This document shows positions 8,752 to 18,178 of a stretch of DNA of 64,000 nucleotides, in pieces. The stretch is from Glaciihabitans sp. dw_435. Lineage in GTDB: Bacteria > Actinomycetota > Actinomycetes > Actinomycetales > Microbacteriaceae. The stretch is from NCBI RefSeq assembly GCF_018449675.1, contig NZ_JAAVUZ010000003.1:351023-415022 (forward strand), read 5' to 3'. The notes below the pieces were generated by a model. The model saw only the letters and a list, made by a program, of their open reading frames with translations, did no database searches and was not told where the DNA came from. A program made the position numbers and the translations under genes. Each line of letters opens with the position of its first letter. The first letter of the stretch is position 1.

Positions 8752-10335
8752 GTGGACGGACTCATCCTCGTCGTGATCCTGGGCGCGACCATTCTCGCGG
8801 GCGCCATCATCGCCCCGCGGCTGAAGGTTGCCACACCCCTGGTTCTGCTGGTCATCGGCTCGTTGCTTGGATTCATCCCGCTGCTCGGCGATGTCGAGCT
8901 GCCGCCAGAACTCGTGCTCCTGTTGTTCCTGCCGGCCCTGCTCTACTGGGATTCCCTCAACACGTCCCTGCGGGAGATTCTCGCCAACATCCGGGTGATC
9001 AGCCTGCTGGCCATCGGACTCGTGTTCGCCACGGCGGCGATCGTCGCCCTTGTGGGTCACGCGCTTGGACTCACCTGGCCAATTTCCATCGCACTCGGCG
9101 CCATTCTTGCGCCGACGGATGCCACGGCAGTTGCAGCAGTCGCGGGTCGTCTCCCGCGCCGCACCCTCACGATTCTTCGGGCCGAGAGCCTCATCAATGA
9201 CGGAACCGCCCTCGTGCTCTACGCGGTCGCGGTGGCCGCCGCGGTGTCCGGCGACGCCATCACGCTCGGGAACACCGCGCTGCGGTTCGGTGCCTCGTAC
9301 GGGCTTGGCGTGATCATCGGACTGCTCGTCGGGCTGGCCGTCATTGGCCTCCGGCACGTGCTGACCACCCGGCTGCGGGCCAACACACTCAGTGTGCTGA
9401 CCCCCTTTCTCGCCTACCTCCCGGCCGAGTTGCTCGGCGTCTCCGGTGTCGTGGCCGTGGTGGCGTGCGGGCTCTTCGTCAGCCAGCTGGGTCCCCGCAT
9501 CATCACGGCGAGCCAACGCTCGCAGAGCTTCGGCTTCTGGCAGCTCGCCACCTACCTGCTGAACGGGGCGCTCTTTGTGCTCATCGGGCTTGAGTTGCAT
9601 CGCGTGACCGAGGGTCTTGGCGACGGGTGGGAGACGACGGTGGGCCTGGGACTTGCCGCGGCGGCCGCCGTCATCCTCACGCGACTCGCGTGGATCAACA
9701 CCACGCCGTACCTGATCCGCGCGCTCGACCGGCGCCCTCAGTAACGCACCCGGCGGGTGGGATTCCGCCAGCGCTTCCCGCCCTGGGCTGGCTTCCGGGG
9801 CGCGGTGTCGCTGGCCGCCGCGCTCGCGTTGCCGACCGAGACGGCCAGCGGAGATCCGCTTCCGGGGCGCGACACGGTGATCGCCGTGACGTTCATCGTC
9901 ATCCTCATCACCCTGCTCGTGCAGGGACTGTCCATGCCGGCGATCGTGCGGTGGGCAAACCTTCCCAACGATCCGACGGAACTCGACGAGGAGCTTCTGG
10001 CCGAGCAGGCGGCTACGCGGGCCGCGCTGTCGATCCTTCCCGAGGTGGCAGACCGGGTCGGGGCATCCACCGAGTCCCGCGACGCGGTGCGGAAGGAATA
10101 CCAGGAGCGCCTGGACAGGATTCACCGGGAGGACGGAAACCCGCAGGTCGCCCGCCGCGACGGGGACGAATCCGACCACGAGGCCGCGCTGCGGCTGGGG
10201 CTGCTCCCAGCCAAGCGCCAGGCACTGTTCGAACTGCGGCACGCGCGACGCATCGACGACGTCATCCTCCGGCGGGTCAACGCGCGCATCGATCTGGAGG
10301 AACTGCGCCTGTCCTCCCCGGAGAACGACGACTAG
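8752..10335 (+). pseudogene. NhaP-type Na+/H+ antiporter interrupted by in-frame TAA
   Basis: The GTG at 8752 has an excellent AGGAAGGAG seven bases upstream. Residues 1-330 show successive membrane helices and the family motifs APTDATAV and INDGTALVLY of the monovalent cation:proton antiporter-1 (CPA1) group. Translation stops at TAA 9742-9744 after ALDRRPQ. The same frame continues without shift to 10335 with the missing parts: a basic stretch, GFRGAVSLAAALALP, a last hydrophobic helix (IAVTFIVILITLLVQG) and a charged cytoplasmic tail. A full protein would have about 527 residues, normal for the family. So a single nonsense codon splits an otherwise intact gene: recent inactivation, readthrough or base-call error. 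Confidence 0.85.
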
Positions 10336-10356
10336 GCAGGCCGCTCAGCGGTCCTG
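10336..10356. terminator. Short hairpin between convergent genes
   Basis: GCAGGCCGCT and AGCGGTCCTGC pair with one bulge. It sits right after the antiporter stop and overlaps the end of the convergent LuxR gene. There is no T-tract, so this is a weak terminator candidate only. Confidence 0.35.
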
Positions 10357-12963
10357 CCCCGGCAGCCAGGCGCGCAGCTCGCTGCGGCTGCGCGCACCGA
10401 GCTTGTTGTAGACCCGGCTGAGGTGGGTCTGCACGGTGCGCAGCGTGATGCCGAGAGACTCCGAGATGGCGCGGTCGGTGAGGCCGGATGACGCGAACCG
10501 GGCGATCTCGAACTCCCGGGGTGTCAGCGTTGCGACGTGGGGAAGGGCCGCGACCACCGGGCTGTGCAGCCCCTCCGTCGACTCCAGCATGGCGGACAGG
10601 CGCACCGCGGCGGCCGTGGAACGGTATGTAGCCCCAGACGCCCGGTACAGCGCAACCGCCTGCGACTGCGCCTCCGCCGCAAACCAGGTGAAGTCGTGGT
10701 CGGCGAGTTGCTCCGCCGCGGCCTCGATGCCGACGGGGTCGGAGCGCACGAGAGCCGAGGCGTGGGCGCGCTTGGCCGTGAGGACGGCGGAGCTGGGCAT
10801 GCTGAAGGCGAGGAGTCGGGAGGCGGCGGACACATCGCCGTACCGGGTGGCCGCGTACCAGAGGGCGTTTGCTGCAACGTGCTGCCCCAGCGTGTGGGCG
10901 TGGTTTGCCGCAGCCGTTGCCACGCGTGCGGCCTCCTGCAGGTCGCCGGATGACGCGAGCACCGCCGCGTCGGCCAGGCACACGTCCGGGTCGTAGATCG
11001 GGGCGACGATACTGCCGTGGATCGTCGCCAGCATGCTTCGCGCGCCGGGCACGTCGCCCGCCAGCGCAAGCGTCTGGGCGTAGAGGGAGCGCGTCCAGGC
11101 GAGGGTCGTTGAACACCAAATTCCGCGCGCGGCCAGCGCCTCGCCGAGGTACCCGAGTCCGGCGGGTAGGTGGCCCCGGAGCACAGCATTCCACCCCAGG
11201 AGCAGGGCATGCTGCGACCGCACTCCATCGTCTCCCCGATGGAGCGCCTGGGTGTACCCCCGTTCGCCGCGCGTTCGTGCCTCGTCGAGATCCTCGCGGA
11301 GGAAGAGCGCCGCGTAGTGATCGTTCAGGATCGCCGACTCCTCCGCTTCGGGGAGCTCGTGCCGCGTGCGGAGCGCAAGCGGCGACAGCCGGGCTCGCAT
11401 CGCCTCGAATCCTTCCGCATCGCCCGCGTACATCAGCGCGGAGGTCGCGGTGAGGGCGGCGTGCGCCGCCGTCTCCGCGGGCAGACTCTCGTCCATGGCG
11501 AGGGGCACGCTGGCGGTGACCGCGGCGGTCACCCTTCCGAGACGCCAGAGTGCCGTGGAGCGCACCGCGAGGAGGATCGGGATGCGGCCAAACGTGGCGA
11601 TAGCGTCATCCACTGTTTCCAACGCTCGCGCCGGCTGATTGGCGGGCATGGCGAAGAGAAACGCCCGCGTGATGAGCACGCTGATCCGCTCGTCGCCTCC
11701 GAGCGAGGCGGGATCGAGCGAATCGAGCACGCGTTCGGCCTCGGTGATCCGCTGCTGGTGGGCGAGCAGGGTGGCGATGCGGAGCCGAACGGCGACGGTG
11801 CCCGCCTGCCGCAGGGCCGCGACCAGAAACCTGTCACACAGCGCCGGGTCGGAGGTGTGAACAATCTCGGCAAGGTCGACGAGTTCCGTCGCGTCGATCG
11901 GATCGTCCAGTTGCAGGTGCAAGCGGGCGAGCAGCACCCGTTCGGCGTCGGACGGTGAGTCCCGCTCCCGCCGACGCGCGGTGATGGCGTCGACCAGCTC
12001 GCGCGACCGCCGCCGGCGCCGGGACTCGGTGAGGCTGCCGAGCAGGGCCTCCGCCTGCAGGGGGTGCGCGAGACGCACGGACCCGGCGGCCCGGTCGACG
12101 GAAACCACCCCCTCGTTCTCCGCCTCATCCACGGCCTCCGGATGGATGATGCCGGCCAGAAGCTCCGCGTCGAGCGGTTCGGCAAGCGCCACGAGTTCCG
12201 CCGTCGCCCGCACCACGGACGGCAGGGTGCGCACCCGGGCCGTCACCGCCGCCCGCACGCCCTGGGCAACGGGCAGCGATCGCGCGAGCACCCACACACC
12301 CGATCGCTGCACGATGGCACCGGTGGCGACGCCGACACGCACCACCTCGAGGAGAAACAGGGCATTGCCACCCGTGCGTGCAAACACGTCGGTGCTGACC
12401 CTCCGGTCAACGGCGCCGCCCAGCTCGGTCGCGACAAGCTCGCCGCTCTCGCCCGCTGTCAGCACGGGTACCTCGATCAGCTGGCTGAGCCCGCCCTTCC
12501 ACAGCGCGGTTATCGCGTCGTGCACCGGACGGTCGGTCCGCACGGTCGCGTAGACGGCAACCCCGGACAGCGCGATCTGGTGCAACAGGCCCGCGGAGGC
12601 CGGATCGAGCACATGAACATCGTCGATCGCGAGCATACGAATTCCCCGGCGAAGGATCTCCGCACGAATCACGCTGGCGGCAAACACGAGCATGTCGGAC
12701 GGGTCTGCGGGCGTCCGGGGAATGTCGCCCGGCAGCAGCGACACGAATACTCCGAGCGGCACGGTCGCCAGCGCCTCGGTGGCAACCAGGAACTCACAGT
12801 GCAGGCCGGCGGATGTCGCGGCGTCCCGCACCGCGTGCAACAGCCGGGTCTTTCCGACCCCCGCGGCACCGCCGAATACCCGCGGGCGAAGGCCCAACTC
12901 GTCGAGAACTTCTGCGAGCAATTCGTGCCGCCCCACCAGGGGTAACTCCTGCCGCGGGGTCAT
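10345..12963 (-). CDS. Large ATPase-type LuxR-family transcriptional regulator
   Basis: 872 residues. The N-terminal AAA/STAND ATPase has Walker A GGAAGVGKTRLL near residues 32-43 and a Walker B-like RMLAIDDVHVLD near residue 112. A long alanine/leucine-rich helical (TPR-like) middle follows. The C-terminal LuxR helix-turn-helix spans the last 60 residues: LTPREFEIARF, then TDRAISESLGITLRTVQTHLSRVYNKLG. Such regulators bind DNA as ATP-switched oligomers in response to a ligand or partner. The start ATG at 12963 has a GGAGAG just upstream. It is divergent from the protease gene across 287 bp, so that gene is a candidate target. The inducer cannot be read from sequence. Confidence 0.88.
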   Translation of the reverse strand: MTPRQELPLVGRHELLAEVLDELGLRPRVFGGAAGVGKTRLLHAVRDAATSAGLHCEFLVATEALATVPLGVFVSLLPGDIPRTPADPSDMLVFAASVIRAEILRRGIRMLAIDDVHVLDPASAGLLHQIALSGVAVYATVRTDRPVHDAITALWKGGLSQLIEVPVLTAGESGELVATELGGAVDRRVSTDVFARTGGNALFLLEVVRVGVATGAIVQRSGVWVLARSLPVAQGVRAAVTARVRTLPSVVRATAELVALAEPLDAELLAGIIHPEAVDEAENEGVVSVDRAAGSVRLAHPLQAEALLGSLTESRRRRRSRELVDAITARRRERDSPSDAERVLLARLHLQLDDPIDATELVDLAEIVHTSDPALCDRFLVAALRQAGTVAVRLRIATLLAHQQRITEAERVLDSLDPASLGGDERISVLITRAFLFAMPANQPARALETVDDAIATFGRIPILLAVRSTALWRLGRVTAAVTASVPLAMDESLPAETAAHAALTATSALMYAGDAEGFEAMRARLSPLALRTRHELPEAEESAILNDHYAALFLREDLDEARTRGERGYTQALHRGDDGVRSQHALLLGWNAVLRGHLPAGLGYLGEALAARGIWCSTTLAWTRSLYAQTLALAGDVPGARSMLATIHGSIVAPIYDPDVCLADAAVLASSGDLQEAARVATAAANHAHTLGQHVAANALWYAATRYGDVSAASRLLAFSMPSSAVLTAKRAHASALVRSDPVGIEAAAEQLADHDFTWFAAEAQSQAVALYRASGATYRSTAAAVRLSAMLESTEGLHSPVVAALPHVATLTPREFEIARFASSGLTDRAISESLGITLRTVQTHLSRVYNKLGARSRSELRAWLPGQDR

Positions 12964-13250
12964 CCGCTCTCCGTCCCCCAGAGCCGCGTCATTGACCCGT
13001 CATCCGGGAAGCTGACCAGCTCTATCACAACTGCATCGAAATGATCGGGGTGGCGGATACCTCAATCCTTGGCTCCGATCGTTCCGCTGATCGTTCCCCG
13101 TGTCAATCGTCGGCGCACTACGCAGGCCGGGGCGGCGGCGGCGCCGGACTACGTATGGCCCCGATTCGGGGGGTACCCATAACGTTCAGGCATCCCGGTT
13201 CGCTGACCCGGACCGACAGTGCCGCCCAATTCTCCCGAGGTGAATGAGTC

Positions 13251-15542
13251 ATGCCCGACAACATCCTGTTGCTGCACCCGCAGATCCCGCTCGAGGCCGA
13301 AACCCACCGCGGCGTGCCGGTCTTCCGTTCACCCGCCATCGACCTGCGCGTCGTCGATCCCGACCGCCCGGCGGTTGCCGACCTCAGCGAACAGACAGCG
13401 ACGGTGCTGCGGTCAGCGCTGGCGGAGTACATCGATCTCACACCCATCAGGCTGGGCAAGCGGGTGGATCGCCGACCCTGGCAGAGCAACTTTCTCACCT
13501 CCCAGGGTTCGCGCGGCTCCTGCTGGGCGTTCGCCGGAATCGCGGCGCTGGAGGCCGCGTACGCACGGCAGGGGGTGCGGGTGAAACTGTCCGAGCAGTA
13601 CGCCTTCCACCTCTCGAAGGCGTGGGCGAACCAGCACGACGGGGGAGGGGTGCACTCGCTGATCGGCTTCCAGGGGTCCGCCGACATCGTGCACCACCTC
13701 TCGTTCTACGGAGTACCCGAGGCCCGGCTCGTTCCGTACACCGACCAGGGCGCACTGCAGTCACTGGCCAACAGCATCCCGCAGACGGGTGGTGCCCTCT
13801 CGGCCACGCCGGGCAGTGGCACTCTCGACCAGGCCGACTGGTTCGAGTTCGACCTGCGCCACGTGCCCCTCGCCGGCCGCTGGAGTGCCGCCTACCGTGT
13901 CGCGAAATACGGGAGCGTCGACGCGACGGTCGAGAACATCAAGAAGATCCTCGAACTCGGCTACGAGGTGGTCGTCGACGTCGAGGACATCATCAACAAC
14001 GGTGGCCACGTCATCCTTATCTACGGCTACGACGACACCTTCGGCACCTTCATGATCAAGAACTCGCAGTCCCTTCCCGGCTTCGAAACGATGAAGTACC
14101 AGAACGATCCGCATTTCCTTCTCCGCAACAGCCAGGCCTACTACATCACCGCGGTCGCGCCGATCGTGCCGCAAACGGCGGCGGCCTGGGTGGGACGGTG
14201 GGCGATCGATCATGACGGATGGCGCGGGCGGCTGGTCATCCGCTCGTTCATCGATCTTCTGGGCAGCGGATCCCTGCCGACAGAGAACTCGCAGATCGGG
14301 CTCGGCACGTGGTTCGGGGAGGACGGCAGGGTCCTCCCCGTTACCGGATGGTTCGTCGACGAGGCACGCGGACTCAATTGCTACATCGGCGACCAGCGGT
14401 TCGAGCTCTACCTGCACGGAGCAGATCCCTACTTCGCGTCGGGCCAGTGCTGGTGGAACGGCATCCCCTTCGGGGTGACGCTGTCCCGGGGTGTGACGAC
14501 CGGCGCGGGAAGCGGACCCTTCCAACGCTCACAATCGATCGGCACCTGGGAGATGGACCACGATGGATGGCGCGGGACCCTGCGCATCGGCACCGATTCC
14601 TGGTACCGCCAGGCCGCCGACGGCGCCCTCAAGCGGGCCTGGATCGATCCGGCAAGCATCACCCACAAGGTCGACGCCCACGTGGATTTCGGGCCGACGA
14701 ACACGGACCAGCATTTCGAGCTGCTTGTTCACACCCGCGAACGCGGCGTCTTCGGCGGTGTCACGCACTGGGGTGGGCGGTCGTGGCCGGCGGCGGGGCG
14801 GCTCGCTGCCAATCTGTACACCATCCGCACGGACGGCACACTGACCTGGTACCAGCACACGGGGCGCGATGCCCTCAACTACGTCTGGGAGGAGCCGAAG
14901 AAGGTCGGCACCGGGTGGCAGCACTTCAGCAAGGTCATCGGTGGGCGGGATGGCGTGATCTATGCGCTCAAGTCCGACGGCACCCTGCACTGGTACTTCC
15001 ACCGCGGTCGCAACCAGGGAACGTTCGACTGGGAGGGGCCACTGCAGGTCGGCACGGGATGGAGCGGCTTCACCGACATCGTCGCCGGTGACGGCGGAGT
15101 CATCTATGGGCTGCGCCCCGACGGAACCCTGCACTGGTACCGCCACCGCGGCCGCCGAAACGGCACGTTCGAATGGGATGGCCCGTTCGAGGTCGGCTCC
15201 GGATGGAACGGCTTTGTCCGCATCGTTGCAGGGCCTGAGGGTACCGTCTACGGCGTACAGCCCAGCGGCGACCTTCTCTGGTACCGCCACATGGGATTCG
15301 ACCACGGCTTCCCCATCTGGCAGGGACCCCGCAAGGTCGGCACCGGCTGGGGCACCTTCGACAAGCTACTTGCCACCGGCGCGGGCTACATTTACGGACG
15401 CGTCTCCGCGGGTAACCCGAACGCTGGTGACCTCATGCTCTACCGTCACACCGGCTTCGAGACGGGCGAGTTCGCCTGGCGGGACGGACAGAAGGTCGGC
15501 AACGGCTGGACGACCGACGTCGTGGACGTCTTCGCGACCTGA
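13251..15542 (+). CDS. Papain-like cysteine protease fused to a tachylectin-like five-bladed propeller
   Basis: 763 residues; ATG at 13251 with GAGGTGA seven bases upstream. The first ~310 residues are a C1-type peptidase with the catalytic set in papain order: Gln85 (SQGS), Cys91 (GSCWAF), His253 (GGHVILIYGYDD) and Asn271 (IKNSQS). Residues ~320-510 hold two copies of a module with D-H-D-G-W-R-G cores (GRWAIDHDGWRG and GTWEMDHDGWRG). Residues ~525-763 contain five repeats of about 47 residues with WY-x-H-x-G cores, the pattern of tachylectin-2 beta-propellers that bind sugars. No Sec signal peptide, twin-arginine motif or propeptide is visible, which is odd for a lectin-type protease. Function beyond proteolysis plus carbohydrate binding is inference. 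Confidence 0.85.
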   Translation: MPDNILLLHPQIPLEAETHRGVPVFRSPAIDLRVVDPDRPAVADLSEQTATVLRSALAEYIDLTPIRLGKRVDRRPWQSNFLTSQGSRGSCWAFAGIAALEAAYARQGVRVKLSEQYAFHLSKAWANQHDGGGVHSLIGFQGSADIVHHLSFYGVPEARLVPYTDQGALQSLANSIPQTGGALSATPGSGTLDQADWFEFDLRHVPLAGRWSAAYRVAKYGSVDATVENIKKILELGYEVVVDVEDIINNGGHVILIYGYDDTFGTFMIKNSQSLPGFETMKYQNDPHFLLRNSQAYYITAVAPIVPQTAAAWVGRWAIDHDGWRGRLVIRSFIDLLGSGSLPTENSQIGLGTWFGEDGRVLPVTGWFVDEARGLNCYIGDQRFELYLHGADPYFASGQCWWNGIPFGVTLSRGVTTGAGSGPFQRSQSIGTWEMDHDGWRGTLRIGTDSWYRQAADGALKRAWIDPASITHKVDAHVDFGPTNTDQHFELLVHTRERGVFGGVTHWGGRSWPAAGRLAANLYTIRTDGTLTWYQHTGRDALNYVWEEPKKVGTGWQHFSKVIGGRDGVIYALKSDGTLHWYFHRGRNQGTFDWEGPLQVGTGWSGFTDIVAGDGGVIYGLRPDGTLHWYRHRGRRNGTFEWDGPFEVGSGWNGFVRIVAGPEGTVYGVQPSGDLLWYRHMGFDHGFPIWQGPRKVGTGWGTFDKLLATGAGYIYGRVSAGNPNAGDLMLYRHTGFETGEFAWRDGQKVGNGWTTDVVDVFAT

Positions 15543-15613
15543 CCCATCACAATTTTTCCCACACCCGGTCCGTCAACGAAGGGAGATCGCTCGGATAATC
15601 ACATCACCGATGC

Positions 15614-15632
15614 CACCTCGCCACACGAGGTG
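15614..15632. terminator. Small hairpin downstream of the protease gene
   Basis: CACCTCG and CGAGGTG pair perfectly around a five-base loop, just before the larger stem at 15637. It could act with it as a tandem terminator. Confidence 0.4.
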
Positions 15633-15636
15633 ACCG

Positions 15637-15671
15637 ACCGCGCCGAGCGTGAGGCGTCCGCTCGGCGCGGT
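15637..15671. terminator. Bidirectional terminator between convergent protease and peroxidase genes
   Basis: ACCGCGCCGAGCG and CGCTCGGCGCGGT form a perfect 13-bp GC-rich stem with a nine-base loop in the 157-bp gap between convergent genes. There is no clear T-tract, as is common in high-GC actinobacteria. Confidence 0.7.
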
Positions 15672-15699
15672 TCGATGTCTGGTGTCGGTACCGTTCTCG

Positions 15700-16182
15700 C
15701 TAGGCGGGAAGGGATGACTCGATCAGACCGACAATCTCGGGGGCGTCGGGCTCCGTCGTCGGACGGAAACGGTGCACCTCGCCGGACGGCGTGATGACAA
15801 ACTTCTCGAAGTTCCACGACACCTTGCCGGCCTTGCCGGAGGCATCCGGAGTCTTTGTCAGCTCGGTGTAGAGGGGGTGCGCCGACTTTCCGTTGACCTT
15901 GGTCTTCTCGAACATGGGGAACGTCACGCCCCACGTCGCCGAGCAGTATTCCGCAATTTTTTCTTCGGAGCTCAGCTCCTGGAGAAACTGGTTGCTGGGG
16001 AATCCCAGCACGGTGAATCCGCGGTCGCCGTAGGTCTTCTGGAGCTGCTCGAGCTTTTCGTACTGGGGAGCGAGCCCGCAGCGGGATGCCACGTTGACCA
16101 CGAGGATCACCTTGTCGGAGTAGGCGCCGAAGCTGGTCTCGTCGCCCTTGATGGTGGTGAGTGCGATGTCGTTGAGGGTCAT
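15700..16182 (-). CDS. Glutathione peroxidase family thiol peroxidase
   Basis: 160 residues, the normal length of bacterial non-selenium glutathione peroxidases (BtuE/GpxA type). The catalytic set is visible: Cys35 in NVASRCGL, Gln65 in GFPSNQF and Trp in VSWNFEKF. In actinobacteria such enzymes usually take electrons from thioredoxin and reduce hydroperoxides in the cytoplasm. The start is the ATG at 16182 (MTLNDIALTTI), which matches the family N-terminus. It lies downstream of the MFS gene on the same strand with a hairpin between them, so it may be transcribed separately. Confidence 0.93.
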   Translation of the reverse strand: MTLNDIALTTIKGDETSFGAYSDKVILVVNVASRCGLAPQYEKLEQLQKTYGDRGFTVLGFPSNQFLQELSSEEKIAEYCSATWGVTFPMFEKTKVNGKSAHPLYTELTKTPDASGKAGKVSWNFEKFVITPSGEVHRFRPTTEPDAPEIVGLIESSLPA

Positions 16183-16197
16183 ATGCCTGAGCGTACA

Positions 16198-16219
16198 ACC
16201 GTGGGGGCGCCCACACGGT
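16198..16219 (-). terminator. Imperfect palindrome between MFS and peroxidase genes
   Basis: ACCGTGGGGGC and GCCCACACGGT pair with one mismatch, eleven bases after the MFS stop and fifteen bases before the peroxidase start. It could end the MFS transcript or serve as an operator for the peroxidase gene. Confidence 0.4.
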
Positions 16220-16229
16220 CCCGTGATGA

Positions 16230-17522
16230 TTACAGGGCAAACTCCCGGCGATCGGCTGCTTTCTCCACCGAGCGAGTGCGACGCAACACGAACTGCAACA
16301 CCAGAGCGATGACGGCGAGAACCGCGACGAGAATCGCGTACCAGAGCACGACGGTGATGAGGCCAAGGCTCGGGACGAGAAGGCCCGCGATGATGCTGGG
16401 CAGACCAAACGCTGCGTAGCTGACGAGGTAGACCGTCGAGAGCAGGCCTGCCCGGCCCTCCGCCGGAGCCACGGCCAGTAACAGGCGCAGTGCGCTCTGG
16501 AAGGCGGCACCAAATCCAATCCCGGCGATGAGGCTGCTGGCAAAGAATCCCCAGGTCGATCCCATTTCGAGTGCGACGACGGTCAGTGCCGGTCCCACGA
16601 TCAGGGCGACGGCACCCACAATCATGCTCTTCAGCGCATCGGTCTTCTGAATGGCGAGACCGGTGATCGCTCCGGCGCCGGTGAGCGCGGCGACGGCAAG
16701 GCCTCCGGCGACGTGGCTGTGCAGGTGCAGCACCGACACCACGATGGTCGGACCGAGGGCGAGATAGAGGCCACCGAGGGCCCAGCTCGAGATCATGCAG
16801 CCCACAACAGCACTGAACACGCGACGGGCCTCGCGGGGAATCGACACGGTGGGGGAGAGCGACCGTATCGCACCGGGACGACGCTCGTTCTTCTCCGCGA
16901 TGAACAGCACAAGCACCCCGGCGGCGAGGATGAGGATGCCAAACACGAGGAACACCGTCGACGTCGGGTCCGGCGCGAACTGAACGAGGAACCCGCTGCT
17001 CACGGCGCCCACCGTGAGCGCGATGGGGGGAATCACCCCGTTGAGCACCGCGGCGAGGCGCGGTCGGGCCGCGGGCTGCAGATCGATCAGGGCAGCCCCC
17101 AGCGCTCCGGTGGCAGCTCCAACGCTTGCTCCCTGCAGAGCGCGGGCGATGATCAGCTCCGTCACGTTGGTGGCCGTGGCGAAGACAATGAGGGCTACGA
17201 CCGCGATCACCGCGGCCGCGAGAAACACCGGACGGCGCCCGATGTGGTCGGACAGCGAGCCAACGGTGATCAGCGTCACGAGAAGCCCCACGACGTAGAC
17301 GGCAAAGATGCTCGTGACGACGATGGGTTGGAGGTTCCACTCGGCCTGGTACACCGGGTACAGGGGAGACGGAGCACCCGCCTGCGCGATGATCACCAGC
17401 AGGGCGAGCGCAACGACGACGAATCCACCGGTGCCCGCCCAGCGCCGGGACGAAGTGACCGCATCGCCGGTCGTTGTGGTCGGGATTGCACGCACTGAAC
17501 TCACTGATCTGGCCTTCGTCAT
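16230..17522 (-). CDS. Major facilitator superfamily transporter
   Basis: 430 residues from the ATG at 17522 (MTKARSV); a longer frame begins at 17600 but its 26 extra residues are arginine/proline-rich and unlike a transporter N-terminus. About twelve hydrophobic helices are readable, with the A-motif-like loop GSLSDHIGRRPVFL between helices 2 and 3. A charged loop (EKNERRPGAIR) lies at the midpoint. It is a likely efflux permease of the inner membrane; substrate not predictable. The promoter should lie in the gap shared with the divergent PPOX gene. Confidence 0.85.
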   Translation of the reverse strand: MTKARSVSSVRAIPTTTTGDAVTSSRRWAGTGGFVVVALALLVIIAQAGAPSPLYPVYQAEWNLQPIVVTSIFAVYVVGLLVTLITVGSLSDHIGRRPVFLAAAVIAVVALIVFATATNVTELIIARALQGASVGAATGALGAALIDLQPAARPRLAAVLNGVIPPIALTVGAVSSGFLVQFAPDPTSTVFLVFGILILAAGVLVLFIAEKNERRPGAIRSLSPTVSIPREARRVFSAVVGCMISSWALGGLYLALGPTIVVSVLHLHSHVAGGLAVAALTGAGAITGLAIQKTDALKSMIVGAVALIVGPALTVVALEMGSTWGFFASSLIAGIGFGAAFQSALRLLLAVAPAEGRAGLLSTVYLVSYAAFGLPSIIAGLLVPSLGLITVVLWYAILVAVLAVIALVLQFVLRRTRSVEKAADRREFAL

Positions 17523-17668
17523 CGTTGCTGGCGCGCTGAGACGACGGTGTGATCGGCACGAATGATCGTCGGCGGCCGGAACCGCTGGCTCTTGATGCAA
17601 GTCAATGCCACCGTGTCGTATTCCCCGCCAGTACCCACGACGGCCACCCGTGGGATTTACTTGGTGCT

Positions 17669-18061
17669 ATGACTGGAGTGATTCCCGCGGACTATGTTCA
17701 CCTTCTCGAGGCGCCCAACTACGGGGCTCTGGGAACGATACGACCGGATGACACGGTGCAGGTGAACCCCATGTGGTTCGAGTTCGACGGCCACGTCTTG
17801 CGCTTTACCCACACCACGAAGCGGGCGAAGTTCCGCAATCTGCAGCACAACCCGGCCATGAGCCTGTCGGTAATGGATCCGGATGACCCGTTCCGCTACC
17901 TCGAAGCCCGCGGCCGTCTCATCGCCGTCGAGCCCGACCCGACCGGCGCGTTCTATGTTCGGCTGGGCAAGCGCTACGGCAACGCCGAGCAGCAGCCTCC
18001 GGCAGACAGCGCCGACCGGGTCATCCTCGTCATGGAAATCCTGACGACCACCAAGCAGTAG
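17669..18061 (+). CDS. PPOX-class (pyridoxamine-phosphate-oxidase-like split-barrel) flavin/F420 protein
   Basis: 130 residues from ATG 17669. LGTIRPDDTVQVNPMWFEFDGHVLRFTHTTKRAKFRNLQHNPAMSLSVMDPDDPFRYLEARGR-type layout is typical of actinobacterial F420- or FMN-dependent PPOX proteins: an N-terminal strand pair, K-x-x-N-L for phosphate contact, and a P-x-R-Y-L-E-x-R-G strand. Probably a small cytoplasmic oxidoreductase of unknown substrate. The frame is open to 17549 but that stretch is not family-like. The ribosome site is weak. Confidence 0.85.
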   Translation: MTGVIPADYVHLLEAPNYGALGTIRPDDTVQVNPMWFEFDGHVLRFTHTTKRAKFRNLQHNPAMSLSVMDPDDPFRYLEARGRLIAVEPDPTGAFYVRLGKRYGNAEQQPPADSADRVILVMEILTTTKQ

Positions 18062-18112
18062 TCGTTCGCACCCACTCGGCCAGCGCGAACCCGCTCGTTC
18101 AGGAGGCCATTA

Positions 18113-18130
18113 CCGTTGTTGGTACAACGG
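18113..18130. promoter_or_regulatory. Palindromic operator candidate upstream of the MarR gene
   Basis: CCGTTGTTGGTACAACGG has perfect 7-bp arms (CCGTTGT / ACAACGG) around four bases, the size of typical MarR operators. It ends 48 bases before the MarR start, in an AT-richer stretch that probably also holds the promoter. Autoregulation by the downstream MarR protein is inference. Confidence 0.6.
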
Positions 18131-18178
18131 AAATACGCTCTTTAGTTGTAGCGTCAATAGTTAATGTAAGCTTCTTTC

